From positions 310,001 through 374,000 of the forward strand of contig NW_026912123.1 of NCBI RefSeq assembly GCF_963662255.1: a stretch of DNA of 64,000 nt, written 5' to 3'. The notes under the pieces were generated by a model. The model did no database searches, was not told the DNA's origin, and worked only from the letters and a program-made list of their open reading frames with translations. The translations under genes and the position numbers were made by a program. The first letter of the stretch is position 1, and each line of letters starts with the position of its first letter. Below, in pieces: positions 22,638 to 34,962 of this stretch. The DNA is from Cinclus cinclus (taxonomy: Eukaryota; Chordata; Aves; Passeriformes; Cinclidae).

Positions 22638-25621
22638 TCATCGCACATTGACGACCCGCACTCTTTTTGAAGTTTCCTGGAATGGGTAATGGTTTTTCAT
22701 CAACATCTGTCTGAGAGTAACACTCACTTGCAAGATGCTTTCGTCTCCTGCATCTTGGACAAAGCTCTGATGGCTTGCCAGTCTTTGCAAGCTGAGGACA
22801 ATTTTTTTAAAATGTCCAAAACCCCCACAATTGTAGCATTGTCCTTCAGGGGAGTTATTTTTCTTTTTAAAATTCACAAGAACCTGCTCAAAGTTTTCAT
22901 TTTGTGCTTGAAGTACTCGTTCCATTTATTCTTGTATTCTTGAAGCTATATGCTGTGGAGTGCCTACTTTATTCCAGGCTTCAACCATTTCTGATAAAGA
23001 GGGCTGACCAGGAATTGCACTAATAACTCTTTTGCATTCTTGATTGGCATTTGCAAATGCAAGACTCTTTAACAAATGTGGTTTGGCTGCTTCATCAGTG
23101 ACTTGCCTGTTCACGGCTTGTGTGAGTCTGTCTGTGAATAAAGAGAAGGGTTCAGACACGCCCTGTCTGATGTCTGTATCAATTGTGTCCTGCATGCCTG
23201 CTAGTGCAATTTGCAGAATTGCCTTGCGTGCAGCTTCTTTGATATCTGTTAACACTTCTCATGGAAGTCTCGCTTGCTGAGCTGGATTGTTTTTCGGAGG
23301 ATCACCTGCTAATTCTGCCAAGGTGAGAGCTGCATTCGGCCCACCTTGATATCTGGTTCTCAGTTCTTGCAGAGCCCTCCTCCATCTGTTGTCCCAGATG
23401 AGTTCCTCTGTGTCTGTGAGAATCAGAGAAACAAGAGACTTGAGATCGTACGGAGTTAACTCATATATATTAAAAGTACCTTTCAAAAGCTGTTTGAAAT
23501 ATGAAGATCCCAGTCCATTGTCCCTGATTGCCTTAATTAAATATTTCACTACTTCATGATTCAACCTTTCTCACCTTGGATTTTGCCCTTGGACATCATA
23601 ATTGACTGGCATGGCGATGTCACCTGTTCCAGTCACAGGACATTATCTTTTGCTAGATTCAGCCTTATATGTGCCCAATCTATTAATGTCTGCGCTGCAG
23701 GTGGCTGTGCTTCCATGGAAATTGGCCTGTAAAGAGGAGCCATCTGATGTGTTTGTGTCCACGCTGCAGCTTTATTCACGGGCCTCACTGGTACCTGCAC
23801 TCTTTGTTGTGTTGTTCCTGGTCCTGGCTGAGGAACGAGCATCTGTGACTCAAGAGTCGCCTGAAGAGTCTGTAGAAAATCTGCCCTCATCTTTGGACGA
23901 CATTCCAGAGTTGTTCCCATCTGCTGTAAAAAAGCCTAAAAAACATCTTTTGGTATTGTAACCAATTGTCCTTGATTTGCACTGGCATCTGCTGTCCACG
24001 CCAGAATCCCCTCCGACACTGTAATATATAATGTATCATCCCGTTGCTCATGAGGAACTTCCTGTATTTTCTTTTTAAAAGACGATTTTTTATAAGAAAT
24101 CGGAAAAAAGTCTTGTAATGTTAGGGTTCCGCCACCAGATGGAACTGCTGCCTACGTTTGTAACAATCTACTTTTCTGTTGCCGTTGCCATGGCAACCGA
24201 GGCTCGATCAAGTCTGTGTCCATGGAAACACCTTTTGCTTGGGCACGCCCCGGCTCCACTGGCAGAGCCCCGGGGGTGTGGCCACTCCTGTCCCGACCGC
24301 GCCTCCTCTCTGCCCAGAAGACGCTGCCCTGCTCTTGGACATGCCTCCTCTCCTATCGTAATCACTATCGCTATCACTGAATTCATGCCCTTCCGAGCTT
24401 GATTGGCTCTCATCTGAGCGGTTTCTTTGTTTTTACCACGCCCTATACGGCGTCTCTCCGTATCTGGGTTCCCGGTCCCTATCGCTGACACTTCCGAGTT
24501 TCGAGTCTCCCGCGCATGCTCGCCGCGTTTCGCACGCACCGCGCAAGCGCTATCCACTGCCTGTGTTACTATCACCGCGCATGTGCCGCTCCCTGTCGCG
24601 CCCGCCGTTACCGGGGCCGGGGCCGGGGCCGGGGTCTCCATCCCCGTCGCTGCACTTGGGGCCGGGACCGCCGCTGCCGCGCTCGCCGCGGTCTGGGCCG
24701 CCCTTCCCGCCGCCTCCGGGACCGGGACCGGGACCGCTCTGCCCCCCGCCGCTGCCAATCCGCGCGTCTCGGTCGGCGCCGCGGACGGCTGCGTCCCGCC
24801 TACCTCGGCAATGCCGCGCACCGAGCCCGCTCCGCTCCCCGCTGTTTCCGCGGTATTATCTGCCTTTCTCGCGCTTCCCGCCTCCCCCCTTGTCCCCCCT
24901 ACCTCCCCGGGAGTCGTCTGCAGCTCCCTCCCGCTTTCTGGGGACAAGGTTTCTGAAGGGCTAAAGAAAAGAAAGTCTAGGTGCTCTAACACGCTGGGAA
25001 ATATTTCTAACTTAATTTTTCCCGGCTTTGGATAAAGTACTGTGGGTAATTCAGGGAAAATGGGTGATTCTGGAGATTCTAGTAATTCAGGGCATATACC
25101 TTGACCTTCCTCAGGCCCTTCATCTATATTAATTGCACCTTGCTGGTAGCAAGGTTCGTCCACTGGCTGATAACCAGTAACGGTCTGCTGCTGGCTAGAC
25201 CATTGTTGTTCCACTTGCTGATGGCAAGACGGTAAAAAACCTCGCTCCCCCAGCTGATGGCTAGGTGAGGACCTTAGATTGCCCTCTGACAAATGGATAA
25301 GCCCGCATTTCTGCGAGATAGGACTTTTAGCATTATCCTGGCAGGAGACAAAAGCTTTATTGCCTCCCTGTCTCTTAGAGTTGCTAAGTGAAACAAAGAA
25401 CGATTGATTTCCTGCCAAAAACCTGGCTCAAATAACAAATTTATTTCAGCATGTGGATACCTTAGTCTGACCCACAAAAGTAAATTCTTAAGTTCTTTAT
25501 CTGAGATGGGGATGGGATGAGCAGATGCCACACCTTTTAAGGTGGATAAAAGGCTTATTTGTTCCTGACTGAGTCCATCCCCCATAGTTTCTGAATTTTG
25601 ACCTGTCTTACCCAAAGGCAA
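22638..25621 (-). pseudogene. ERV-A gag
   Basis: A matrix-like part (25274-25621) is followed, after a frame change, by a long open stretch (24168-25418). That stretch has a very GC-rich Pro/Ala/Thr segment at about 24600-24780. Capsid follows at 22926-23564: its N-terminal domain has YELTPYDLKSL, and its major homology region reads RQGVSEPFSLFTDRL. Nucleocapsid has a zinc knuckle (CYNCGGFGHFKK; the His is present and the last Cys is replaced). A frame change and several stops break the gene. Gag builds the particle. Confidence 0.78.
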
Positions 25622-25818
25622 GTCTTCAAAGTCGAGCTGGACGGTTTTTCCTGATCTCTGGCCAGTCGGGCACAGGGGTGAGGAGTTCCCGGGTTTCCTC
25701 CCTTCCGAGTCGAATCTGGAGCTGGCTTTCTCTCAGCAGAGGTCAAAATTTCTGCAGTCTTCTCCAGTGGTGTGCCTCTCTCTGTTATTCAGGGTGTGTG
25801 GTCACATTTGTGAGCCAT

Positions 25819-25836
25819 GCCCACCCAGGGACGCCA
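25819..25836 (-). other. ERV-A primer-binding site, tRNA-Asn type
   Basis: The plus strand reads GCCCACCCAGGGACGCCA, identical to the last 18 bases of vertebrate tRNA-Asn(GTT) including CCA as I know it. Two bases separate it from the 5' LTR. Confidence 0.75.
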
Positions 25837-25838
25837 GA

Positions 25839-26483
25839 TGTCACTGTCTGTGGGGTTTCCTGAACTGGAGATCACCCACAACAGGACATTTAGGTGGTTT
25901 AGAGTTCAAGTTTTCCCAGCTCCAGCACCGAAGAAGAATTAGGAAGCCGTTTTCTGTGGTTTCCAAGGTTGTTTATTCTTTCTTATCTAAGAAATTCTTT
26001 AACTAACAGAGGTCTGTGTAGTAGCTTGATCCAAGGCACACTCTCCATGCCCTTGGGGCAGGACGTATCTTTTATACTATAAATTACATACCTAATGTTT
26101 ACAATTACTGTCCAACACATGACACCTTTATTACACTGTCCAACTTTGTCCCAAACCAATCCAGTAATGCCATCCTGACTCAGAAGGTGGATGACATGAA
26201 GAAGAAGAAGAAAAGACATACCATGCCCAAAGTCCTCCATCTTAGCTTTAAAGCCCCTAATATAAACATTTCTAAAAACTCACTTTTCTACCTTCTAACA
26301 ATCTAATTTATACTCTACTTAATTTTTGTGACTTGTAATTCTTCCTGCAATGTTGGTAATTTTTTCCAGGGACTAAAATCCAGTCCCCAGGGGTCTTGGG
26401 CACTATACCAAGCCCTCTGAGCCCCCTGCCTGGAGGGTCTGGAGGCATCCCGGGAAGCCAGGGGAAGACTCTGGACTCCCACA
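25839..26483 (-). repeat. ERV-A 5' LTR
   Basis: Partner of 17435-18079, same length. The few differences cluster in the last 80 bp on the plus strand. In the provirus orientation this is the promoter copy. Confidence 0.88.
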
Positions 26484-26902
26484 TTTTTCCATCCCATCTC
26501 AGGCAGAGGTGGGACTTGGGGGGGAAAAAGGGGGGAGAGCAACACAGGAGTCAGAGGGGCAGAGGGAAAAAGCTGCTTTTTCCCATCCCAAGCCCAGGTA
26601 GAGGCAGAATTCCTTCCCATCCTGACCCATGGAGAGGCAGAATACAAGGGGGAGCACAAATACCTCAAAACACTCCTTTGAGGTAAAAATAGGACAAAGA
26701 AAGAGTAAGGTTTTAAGTCCAAACTACCCATGAAGGGGTCAAAGTTCTTAAATTTAAAAAACAAAAAAAACCCGACCAGTAGGTTGCCAGAAATACCACC
26801 GGGCAGCCCTTTGGGAATGACGTTGAGACACAAGGGAATTATACAAATGAAAAAGTAAAGAAAAATTGATTCAATATTTGTTTAATAAAGTGGACCAAAG
26901 AA

Positions 26903-27552
26903 ATGATCCGTAGAGATAATCTGTATTGGGCCATGTTCAGATCGTTTGAGGGGTGGATTTGTCGAGCATTAAACACATATGTTGCTTGTAAAGAACCATT
27001 TAGGAGAGAGGAATGTGACTGTGCTGCTCTGTGGACAGAACAGCATAAACCACTCTCGGGATGTGCGTTCAAGGAAAAAGAGGATGAGGATAACAAAAAA
27101 GGTTACCTGGGAATCCCTTGATAATCTCCCACCTCCATATAAATACAAAAAATACAGGAGACACACCCCCCCCCCCCCCCCCCCCAATGTCTCTGCTCCC
27201 TCCCCTTCTGGTACTCCAATAGCTCAAAGGACTCCCTGGAGTCAAAGAAATACCAGGAGCGATAGGATCAGCAGAGAGGAGGGAGATAATGACACAAAGG
27301 CTCCCCTTTACCCCCTGAGGGAAGTCCCATTAGCGGGACAACAGACTGAATTAACTGGATTTGTAAATGTTCCCTTGAACACAGGGGAGGTAAGAAACTT
27401 AGAAAAAGAGATGGGAAAACTATTGGAAGATCCTATAGGGGTATCTGAGAGACTAAATCAATTCCTCAGACTAAGTAGGTATAATTGGATGGAATTACAA
27501 TCTATATTAAATATCCAATTCACCAGGGAAGAAAGGGGGAGGGAAACCACCC
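26903..27552 (+). pseudogene. ERV-C gag (matrix/capsid part), truncated
   Basis: From about 27217 an open stretch reads APLYPLREVPL, then NVPLNTGEVRNLEKEMGKLL, then RYNWMELQSIL and a FTREERG ending. This is the gammaretrovirus-type capsid N-terminal domain. The preceding reading (26903-27118), a matrix candidate, is diverged, in another frame and separated by stops and a C20 run (27166-27185). The capsid reading is truncated by the ERV-B LTR. Confidence 0.65.
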
Positions 27553-28009
27553 TGTTAGCGTGGAAACACATAATCACAGGATAATTATATGCAGGTGCAT
27601 TTATTGAAAAGCTCTGGGAGCTGGGCTACAAACCCAAATCTGACTCCGACATGGATTTGAGATGAACATGGTTTTATACCCTTTTAATTATGTAACTGTA
27701 TATTAATTATTAAACTCATATTGTTGTATACATTGATCTTATCCAAGCATGAATTATTGTACTTTTCATCAGGTCCCCCAAACACCTTTTCTTGTGATTC
27801 TTATTACAATTAAACAACAACTATATTCAACTACCATACAGTCGTATCATTTATCATATGTTGATTACGCAGGTGCAGTTTCACCTGATCTAATTTGTTC
27901 CCAGGGCCTAGTTCCCATTCCCAGGCCTACCAGACCCAACCTTTCTTACCATCACCTGAATCTATACAATTCCCATGATTTTGGAAACATTTTTAACCCT
28001 ATGCTATCA
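27553..28009 (-). repeat. ERV-B 3' LTR
   Basis: 457 bp, from TGTTAGCG to GCTATCA. Aligned end to end with 34963-35424, with scattered substitutions and small indels. Confidence 0.85.
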
Positions 28010-28217
28010 TTTCCCCCCTTTGAAAGTATTTTTACTTCACTATAATAAGTGCAAATGCTTTCACTTGATACAGTCCTCTTGGCTTCCGAGTTTTTACTTG
28101 ATGTTCGTCTTCAAATCCATGGTTGTTGTAACCATGGTCATGGATGTTGTCACAAACCGAGGAACCTGAAGATGATGGGTGTGGATTTCTGTCCTGTGTC
28201 AGTGTCTTCATTATCTT

Positions 28218-29850
28218 TCAGTTCCAGGATATCCTTTTCTGTATTTCTCTTTTCAGGATTCTGTAGACTAACCAAATCACTAAGAACATAATTAGTAAGA
28301 TTACCAAATTCTCAATGATAGACCTAACCCATGAACTCACATTCCATCCTAACCCTTTGAAGATTTTGTCTAACCAGCTCGTAGTCAAGTCCTTTTGTTC
28401 TTCTGTGCCTAATACCTTATTTGTTTCAACTGATTGATATAATATTCTACATCTGCAGTTATGTTTGGGATGTGGATTCAGCAATGATCAATTTGTCCAT
28501 TTAAAAATCCGCATGCCCCGTGCTCTTTAAGGAGTAACGTATCTAAGGCCAATCGGTTTTGTAAAGTCATTTTTGTGGTTGCTTGTAAGTGAACATTTAG
28601 TTCTTCAAATCCTTCCTGGGTGACTCTTTCTAGTGTATCTACTTGACCTGTAAGTTTATATAACATTTCTCTATTTTGGTAGTTTGTTATAGGACCGAAT
28701 AAAGACTCTCGGGCCCACCCAAATTCCACTCCACTGGAGGGTTCTTGCCAAGTTTCATCCTGATCTGGAACTTCTCATCTTGTTCTTATCTGCAGAAGTT
28801 CATGTTTTCCTTTAAATGGGGATTTTTTCCAAACTGGACATAAAGTAGGCAGGCCCAGGTAATTTCTTTTACTTTCCCAAATCTACAGGCAGGTGTGTTG
28901 TCCAGGTACCATCACTTGTTGCCCATACAAATTGTCCTGGACTTTGGATTGTGCTCTTGCCACATCCCACTATTATCTTATAATTCACTTTACTTCGTTT
29001 GTGTTTGATCCCTCTGCAGGCACAACCAATTTGCAAGGCTACTGCTAGTGGTGGCATTTGTTTTACCTTTATGTTGTCAGAAGTGCAATCATAAGTTTTA
29101 TTACATGCCCACCAACTCACTATTTCTGCCTTTATTCTACTGCTAATGGCAGTGTTCATCACTGCTGGATCTGTTTCATTCTCAGGTCCTTCCCATTTTA
29201 ATGCACCAAGGGGTATTTGCCGTATATTGAAATTTCTGAAGTATACTCATGGACCACACACTGTCCCAGGGTTCTGTTTGACCTTTCCAATCTTTTTCCT
29301 CACACTTCCATACAAGAGTGGTCTCTGTGATATTCTCTTTAATCTTTTTGTAGCGTGGCAAGAAGCATTCCCAGTTTGCAAGGTTTTGATCTTCAACCCA
29401 CTATTCTATGATTTGTCCTACCTTTCCATGACTTGAAATACAGTCCTGTTTTCTCAAAGGCCTCGTCCATTCCCCTATTACTTTCCAGGTCTCCTTGATT
29501 ATTTGCCTCGACTGTGGTACTTGTTTACATGCATTGTTTTGTTCTTTTGTACTTCAGATAATTTTGATGTTAGGATTCCCCAGCTTATTAGGTCTCCCGC
29601 TGCCTTCGGTATTGGTGTTTTGCATTGTGGCAAAGTCTTTGACTAATCCAATCATTATTACATTCTCAGCCCAAATTGCATTGGAAACTTTTATCACCTG
29701 AGTTTCTGCCTGGACCTCCCTCTTCATTCTGGAATGAAGAGTGGTCAGTTGATCCTTTTGCATTCCATATCCCAAAGTAACATTAATTCCAGCTGGTGAC
29801 ATTAATATTAATAACCATAAAATGAGCATTGGCACAATTCCTGACATCAT
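28218..29850 (-). pseudogene. ERV-B env, frameshifted
   Basis: Begins at about 29850 with a hydrophobic leader-like segment (MLILWLLILMSPAG). Surface-subunit fragments follow in changing frames with cysteines typical of gamma envelopes (29162-28869). The transmembrane part reads LQNRLALDTLLLKEHGACGF (28478-28729). The membrane anchor VILLIMFLVIWLVYRI and a basic tail are at 28218-28484. At least three frame changes or stops are needed to read through, so it is inactive. Confidence 0.75.
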
Positions 29851-32649
29851 TTAAAACAATTAAACACATCTTATCTGCAGCTTTGTTGGTCCTACAGCTT
29901 GTGCAGTCCACAGTCCAGGACAGACTTTCTTCACTCAGGTATAGTGTATCCAGGGATCCACTCCAGCCACCTTGACTGCTGTAAAAGTGGTCAACAGCAC
30001 CTGGTAGGGTCCACTCCACCTTTCTTTTAATGGTTCTTCGTCCCAAGTCTTAATGTACATGTCGTCTCCTAGATTGATGTCATGAACTGGATTCTCAAAG
30101 AGTCAGTGGCCTATTCCACATGAGGGCACTCGAAAGCTGAGCTAAAGTTTTCCCAAGAGACAGAACATAATTATGCACTTCCTGCTTCCCTGTGACATAT
30201 ACATTTGGATTAGGTTCGGGAGATTCATATGGTTTCCCATACAATATCTCATAAGGACTGACTAACATCCCACTTCTAGGCTTTATCCAAATCCTCAGCA
30301 TTGCTATGGGTAAAGTTTGTGGCCATGGCAGTTTGGCTTCTTGGCATATTTTACTGATTTGCCTCTTTAATGTCTGATTCATCCTCTCTACCTGTCCACT
30401 TGACTGGGGTCTCCATGGTGTGTGGATGTCCCAGGTTATTCCTAGCAACCTACTCACCTCTTTTACCACTGTGGCTATAAAATGTGGGCCCCTATCTGAT
30501 GATATCCCTATAGGCACCCCAAATCTGGGAATGATCTCTTGTAGTAACCATTCAGCTGTTTCTTTTGCTTGGTTTGAGTGACAGGGAAGGGCTTCTGGCC
30601 ATCCAGAAAATGTGTCAACCCCCATTAAGAGATATTATCGAGTATCCTTGAGGTTCTCGTAACTCTACAAAATCTACCTGCCAATAGTCTCCTGGTTCTA
30701 TCCCTACCTGAATTCTTCCTAGCTGTGTCTGTTGTCTAGCCACTGGGTTGTTTCTCAAGCAAATCTCACATTTTGTCATTACTGATTTTGCCATTGTTAA
30801 CATTCATACTGAGATTAAATTTTGTTTTAGCAATTTCACCAGTGCTTCTGCACCCCAATGACATTCACTATGTTTAACTTGTAAAATTTCTCATATTATT
30901 AAGGGGGGGGGGGGGAATACCACTGTTTGCCCTTGTGTAGTTACATACCACCCTTCTGAATTCTTTTGTGCATTCAGCAAACGTCCCAGTCTCTTGTCTT
31001 CTGAATATTTTGGTTTTGGAGGCAAATTGAATTGAGATACATTAAGTTTTAAAGGTATCAATGCCATTGCTGTTTGCACCTTTTGAGCAACCTGTCAGGC
31101 TGCCCAGTCTGCCTTTCGATTTCCCTCACAAATTTTAGAACCTCTTGACTGGTGTGCTTTACAGTGTATAATTGCCATTTGCTCAGGTTTTTGCACTACT
31201 TTTATTAGTTGCAGGATTGTGTCTTGATGTTTAATGTGCATACCCTGAGAAGACAGCAGTCCTCTTTCTTTCCACAGTGCTCCATGCACATGTACTACTC
31301 CAAAAGCATATTTTGAGTCAGTCCATATGTTCTCTTTTTTCCCTTCACTCAATTCTAGTGCTCTGGTTAAGGCAATCAGTTCTGCCCTTTGGGCAGATGT
31401 GTTTGGTGGTAATGCTTCTGCCTCAACTACTGTACTGATTGTTGTTACCGCATATCCAGCGTATCTGATTCAGTTCCCCATGAAGCTGCTTCCATCTGTG
31501 AATAACTCCCACTCTGGTTGCACTAATGGGACATCTTTTAGGTCTTCTACACAGTCATGCTCTAATGGGCCTTCTTCAGTTGTGGTACCTAGGAACCAGG
31601 CTAGATTCAAAAAGTTAGTTGTCTTTAATGTGACATCATCCTGCTTGGTCAGGATTACCTGGAATTTTATCATCCTGCTTGGAGATAGCCAGTGTCCCCC
31701 CCCTTTTGCTCTAAAACAGTGGTTACCGTGTGTGGCACATAGACATCTATGTGTCTTCCCATCGTGAGTTTCCTGGTTTCTTGTATCAACATTACAGTGG
31801 TTGCAACTGCCCGCAGACATGAAGGCCATCCGGCACTTACATTGTCAAGTTGTTTGGAAAAATAGCCCACCAGCCTTTTCCAGCTTCCCAAACATTGAGT
31901 CAGGACTCCCAGTGCCAGGTGAAGCCTTTCATGTACAAACAGCTGAAAGCCTTTAAACAGATCAGGTAACCCTAATGCTGGAGCAATTGTCAGTGCTTCT
32001 TTCAATTTTACCAAGGCCTCTTTCTGTGGTTTGCCCCAAGTGAAGGGCTGTGTCTTTTGAGCTTCATACAGGGGTTTGGCAATTAGCTCATAGTCCTTGA
32101 TCCACAGACTACACCACTCTGCCATTCCAAGGAAGATTCGCAGCTCGTGAAGATTCTGGGGCTCTGGAATAGCACAAATAGCTTGGATATGGTTAGTACC
32201 TAGTTTTCTCTGTCCTTGTGAGATTTCACATCCCAGGTAAATTACAGTCTGTTGGGCAATTTGTGCCTTTTCTCTAGACACTTGGTACCCTCCCATTCCC
32301 AGTGAATTCAAAATCTCAATTGTTCCCTTCATGCAGGTTGCCTTTTCTTCTATTGCTATCAGTATATCATCAACATACTGCAACAAAAGGTATTGGTCTT
32401 TCAGTACTTGCCCCTCTTTGGTCCAGATCTCTAGTTCCTTTGCCAGTTGGTTTCTGAATAGGGTCGGACTGTTCTTAAATCCTTGGGGTAGTCATGTCCA
32501 GGTGAGCTGGGTTTTTCTTCCATTTCCTGGATTTTCCCACTCAAAGGCAAACAGTTTCCTACTTTCTTTGTCAAGGGTATGCAGAAGAAAGCATCTTTTA
32601 GATCAATTATAGTAAACCATTTATATATCTCTTTTACAGATGTCAACAA
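29783..32649 (-). pseudogene. ERV-B pol (reverse transcriptase, RNase H, integrase)
   Basis: Reverse transcriptase shows FTIIDLKDAFFCIPL, then after a frame change the catalytic box YVDD (32366-32377) in LQYVDDILIA. RNase H starts at ELFTDGSSF (31480) and continues at WTDSKYAFG and AHQSRG. Integrase has the CEICLRNNP zinc-binding part, the core with VDTFSGWPEA, SSDRGPHF and GQVERMNQTLK (the three acidic catalytic residues present), and a damaged C-terminal domain up to about 29783. Frame changes lie near 32400, 31750 and 30620, with single stops between. The YVDD spelling and gag type agree on a gamma-like virus. Confidence 0.82.
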
Positions 32650-33001
32650 TGTGTACTGGATAAATGTCTAGTTATTTTATTTATTGCCCTTAGATCCTGT
32701 ACTAGCCTATAATCCCCATTGGGTTTCTTTACTGGGAATATTGGTGTATTATATTCTGATTCACATTCTTCTAGAGTTTGATATTATAGAATTTATCAAT
32801 AGTCTTTGCTATTCCTTGCCGTGCTTCTGTTTTTATAGGATACTGTTTGACCTGTATGGCTTTTGCAATATGCTGTTTGCAATGGGCACTGATTCAAGCC
32901 CAACCCTTGCATGACTGACCCTCTGCCGCCCTTGCCAAACCCACCCCTCCCCATAGTTCTGCCTCAGCTGCTTCTAGCACCTCCCCTTGAATTTCCTTGT
33001 A

Positions 33002-34769
33002 CTATTGCCAAGAGATTCTGCTCCTGCTGCTTGTTAACCTCTTTTTCTCTATTGTTATAAACGTCCAAGCTACCTCAAGCAACCTGTCCAAACTTCTTAA
33101 CTCACCCCCCCCCCCCACCCCCCATCTCTGCAACTCCCTCCCAATGTCATCCCATGATTGGCCAAGAAAGACAAGAGCAAGCTGAATTTTCACCTGTTCT
33201 GCATCTACCTGGAGGTCAGTATATTTCCTGGCTGCTTCCCCAAGTCCTTCCAGAAAGGCAGCTGGAGACTCCCCCCTTTCTTGCCTGATCTCATATAATT
33301 TGGACCAATTCACAGTCCCAGGCATGGCACCCTGAACCCCCCCACCTACATCCACCCTCGATATTTCCTCAGCCCCATCATATCCACTCCAGGTGGGCTA
33401 CTAGGATGCCACAATGGGTCCACAGTAGGAAAGTTATAATCCAAAGTCCCATTGCAAATTTCTTCTCTCACCCTTTCCCTGGCTGCACTAACTACCATTT
33501 CCTTTTGGTAGAGGCCATTAGAGTATCTAATATAACTTGGATGTCATCCCAGTCCAGATTTTGAGTTTTCAGAATAATTTTCACTACTCTGGCCACTTTA
33601 TCAGGGTTTTCTCTGTAAGTCCAAGCTGACTGCTTCCAAATTACTAAATCTCCTGGGGAAAAGAGTACATTTACAAAAAACGGTCTGTCCACTCCCGCTC
33701 ATTGTCTCAAAGGGGCAACTACAGTTCTCTTTTGTTTGTCTGATCTTAATAAACCCTCTCTTGTTTTAGACCAAGCCGGGGCTAATTTTAATCATGTCCA
33801 ACGAGCAATAGGGGTTAGTGGTTTATCTTCATCGCTCCCACTACTATCTACTCCTTTTGCACCCTCCCCATATCTCTGTATTACAGTTACATCTTGGTCA
33901 CTTTCTGGGGAAGGAGGGGCAGGTGAAGACAGCAAAGAGGGTACAGGAAGATAGGAGCAGGTGAAGGAGGCGTTGGAGGGAGAGGAGGGTATCCCTGAGC
34001 AGGAGTAGGTGAGGGAGGAGGGTATCCCTGAGCAGGAGTAGGTGAGGGAGGAGGGTATCCCTGAGCACGAGTAGGTGAGGGAGGAGGGTATCTTTTGGCA
34101 GGGGGGTGTAAGTGGGTCAGGTGAAATAGGGTCAGGTGAGGTAGGGTCAGATTCCCTTGATGCCGTGAGGGCTACCAGCAATTCACCATCTATATCATTT
34201 TTCCAATATAAACTTTCATCCAATGCCAGGTGTTCTAAACAACGCTTCCCTTGGACACAACCCATGCAATTATTGTTTTCAGGTATTTTAACAATCATTA
34301 ACCCACACTGAGCCAGCCACTCTGGTTTTTCCTGCAAACAGGAAAACAAATCAATGTACAGAACTTCATCCAATCTCCTCTCCTGTTTACAAAACATCAA
34401 TAACTGTGAAATCATGTCATATTGCAAAGAACCGTTTTTCAGCCACGTTTTCCTTTTTTTTTCTCTCTTTTTTTAACCTTTTTTAATTTTTTATTTTATA
34501 TGCAAGACATATTTTGGCCACCAAGTGTTGCAATAATCAATCAACTTAACCTTACGTAACTCGTGCCCAAAATTACCTTCCTTCCAATGTGCTATTAAGC
34601 ACCCCAAAGGATAAGTGTGTAGTATGGGGGCATTGCCGCCCAAAATCCATTTGAACTTCTCCATGTTACAGCTATAATAGACCCCTGATGCTGAACCTGC
34701 AATGCTTTTGCGATTGACTGACAGACGGTGCCTAGGCAATACCAGGAATTCCTTAGCCCAACAACACAC
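33002..34769 (-). pseudogene. ERV-B gag
   Basis: The matrix part (34491-34769) reads PLGCLIAHWKEGNFG and DYCNTWWPKY, typical of gamma matrix. It continues in the same frame past two stops in an A-rich basic stretch. A Pro/Ser-rich domain follows with three copies of an 11-residue repeat (IPSSLTYSCSG). Capsid reads FFVNVLFSPGDLVIWKQSAW (33492-33692) and a major homology region with IRQERGESPAAFLEGLGEA (33002-33355). No zinc knuckle was found downstream, and the protease is too damaged to place. Confidence 0.75.
33984..34089 (-). repeat. 33-bp tandem repeat inside ERV-B gag
   Basis: Three copies of a 33-bp unit starting GGAGGGTATCCCTGAGCA at 33984, 34017 and 34050, with a partial fourth at 34083. 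Because 33 is divisible by three, the array adds 11-residue units without shifting frame. Confidence 0.9.
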
Positions 34770-34941
34770 AGCTTTCGCTGCGTCTAACTGGCAGGCAACC
34801 AGACCAGATTAAAAGAACCTTACCTTTCTCCAGGGGACGTTGTCAGCGGTGGGGGGTCCTGGTGCCGATGGGCTCCCCGAGAATCCCTTGGTGCCGGCTG
34901 GAGCGTGATCAGGTCATGGGGTCATCAGCAGCACTCACAAG

Positions 34942-34959
34942 GTCCCATCTGGGTCACCA
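34942..34959 (-). other. ERV-B primer-binding site, tRNA-Arg type
   Basis: The minus strand reads TGGTGACCCAGATGGGAC, matching the complement of the tRNA-Arg(CCG) 3' end at 17 of 18 positions. The one mismatch is a C-to-T change at a CpG. It lies three bases from the LTR. Confidence 0.6.
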
Positions 34960-34962
34960 AAA

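Larger units (their letters stand above)
17435..26483 (-). mobile_element. ERV-A: complete class II-like provirus with gamma-type envelope
   Basis: Two 645-bp LTRs (17435-18079 and 25839-26483) differ at only about ten positions by eye. The order on the minus strand is LTR, tRNA-Asn-type primer site (25819-25836), gag, pro, pol, a shortened env, a purine tract (18080-18092, read GGGGGGAAAAA) and LTR. Flanks give a probable 6-bp target duplication, GGAAAA, with one extra A on one side; six bases is usual for class II ERVs. Coding regions carry several frameshifts and stops, so it is not competent. It inserted into the leader of ERV-C. Confidence 0.88.
16621..27552 (+). mobile_element. ERV-C: truncated gamma-like provirus, split by ERV-A
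   Basis: Left part 16621-17434 (LTR-2 plus leader) and right part 26484-27552 (leader remnant and gag) are interpreted as one element. The block ending the left part (CTGCTTTTCCCATCC, then CCCAGGTAGAGG) recurs at 26571-26610 in the right part, so both sides carry the same leader repeat and ERV-A sits between. The element stops abruptly at 27553, where the LTR of ERV-B begins. Its pol, env and 3' LTR are absent from the window. Confidence 0.55.

Noticed and set aside
24427..25035. Plus-strand open frame and apparent CpG island at 24600-24780
   Set aside because: It is the antisense of the Pro/Ala-rich part of ERV-A gag, not an independent gene or promoter.
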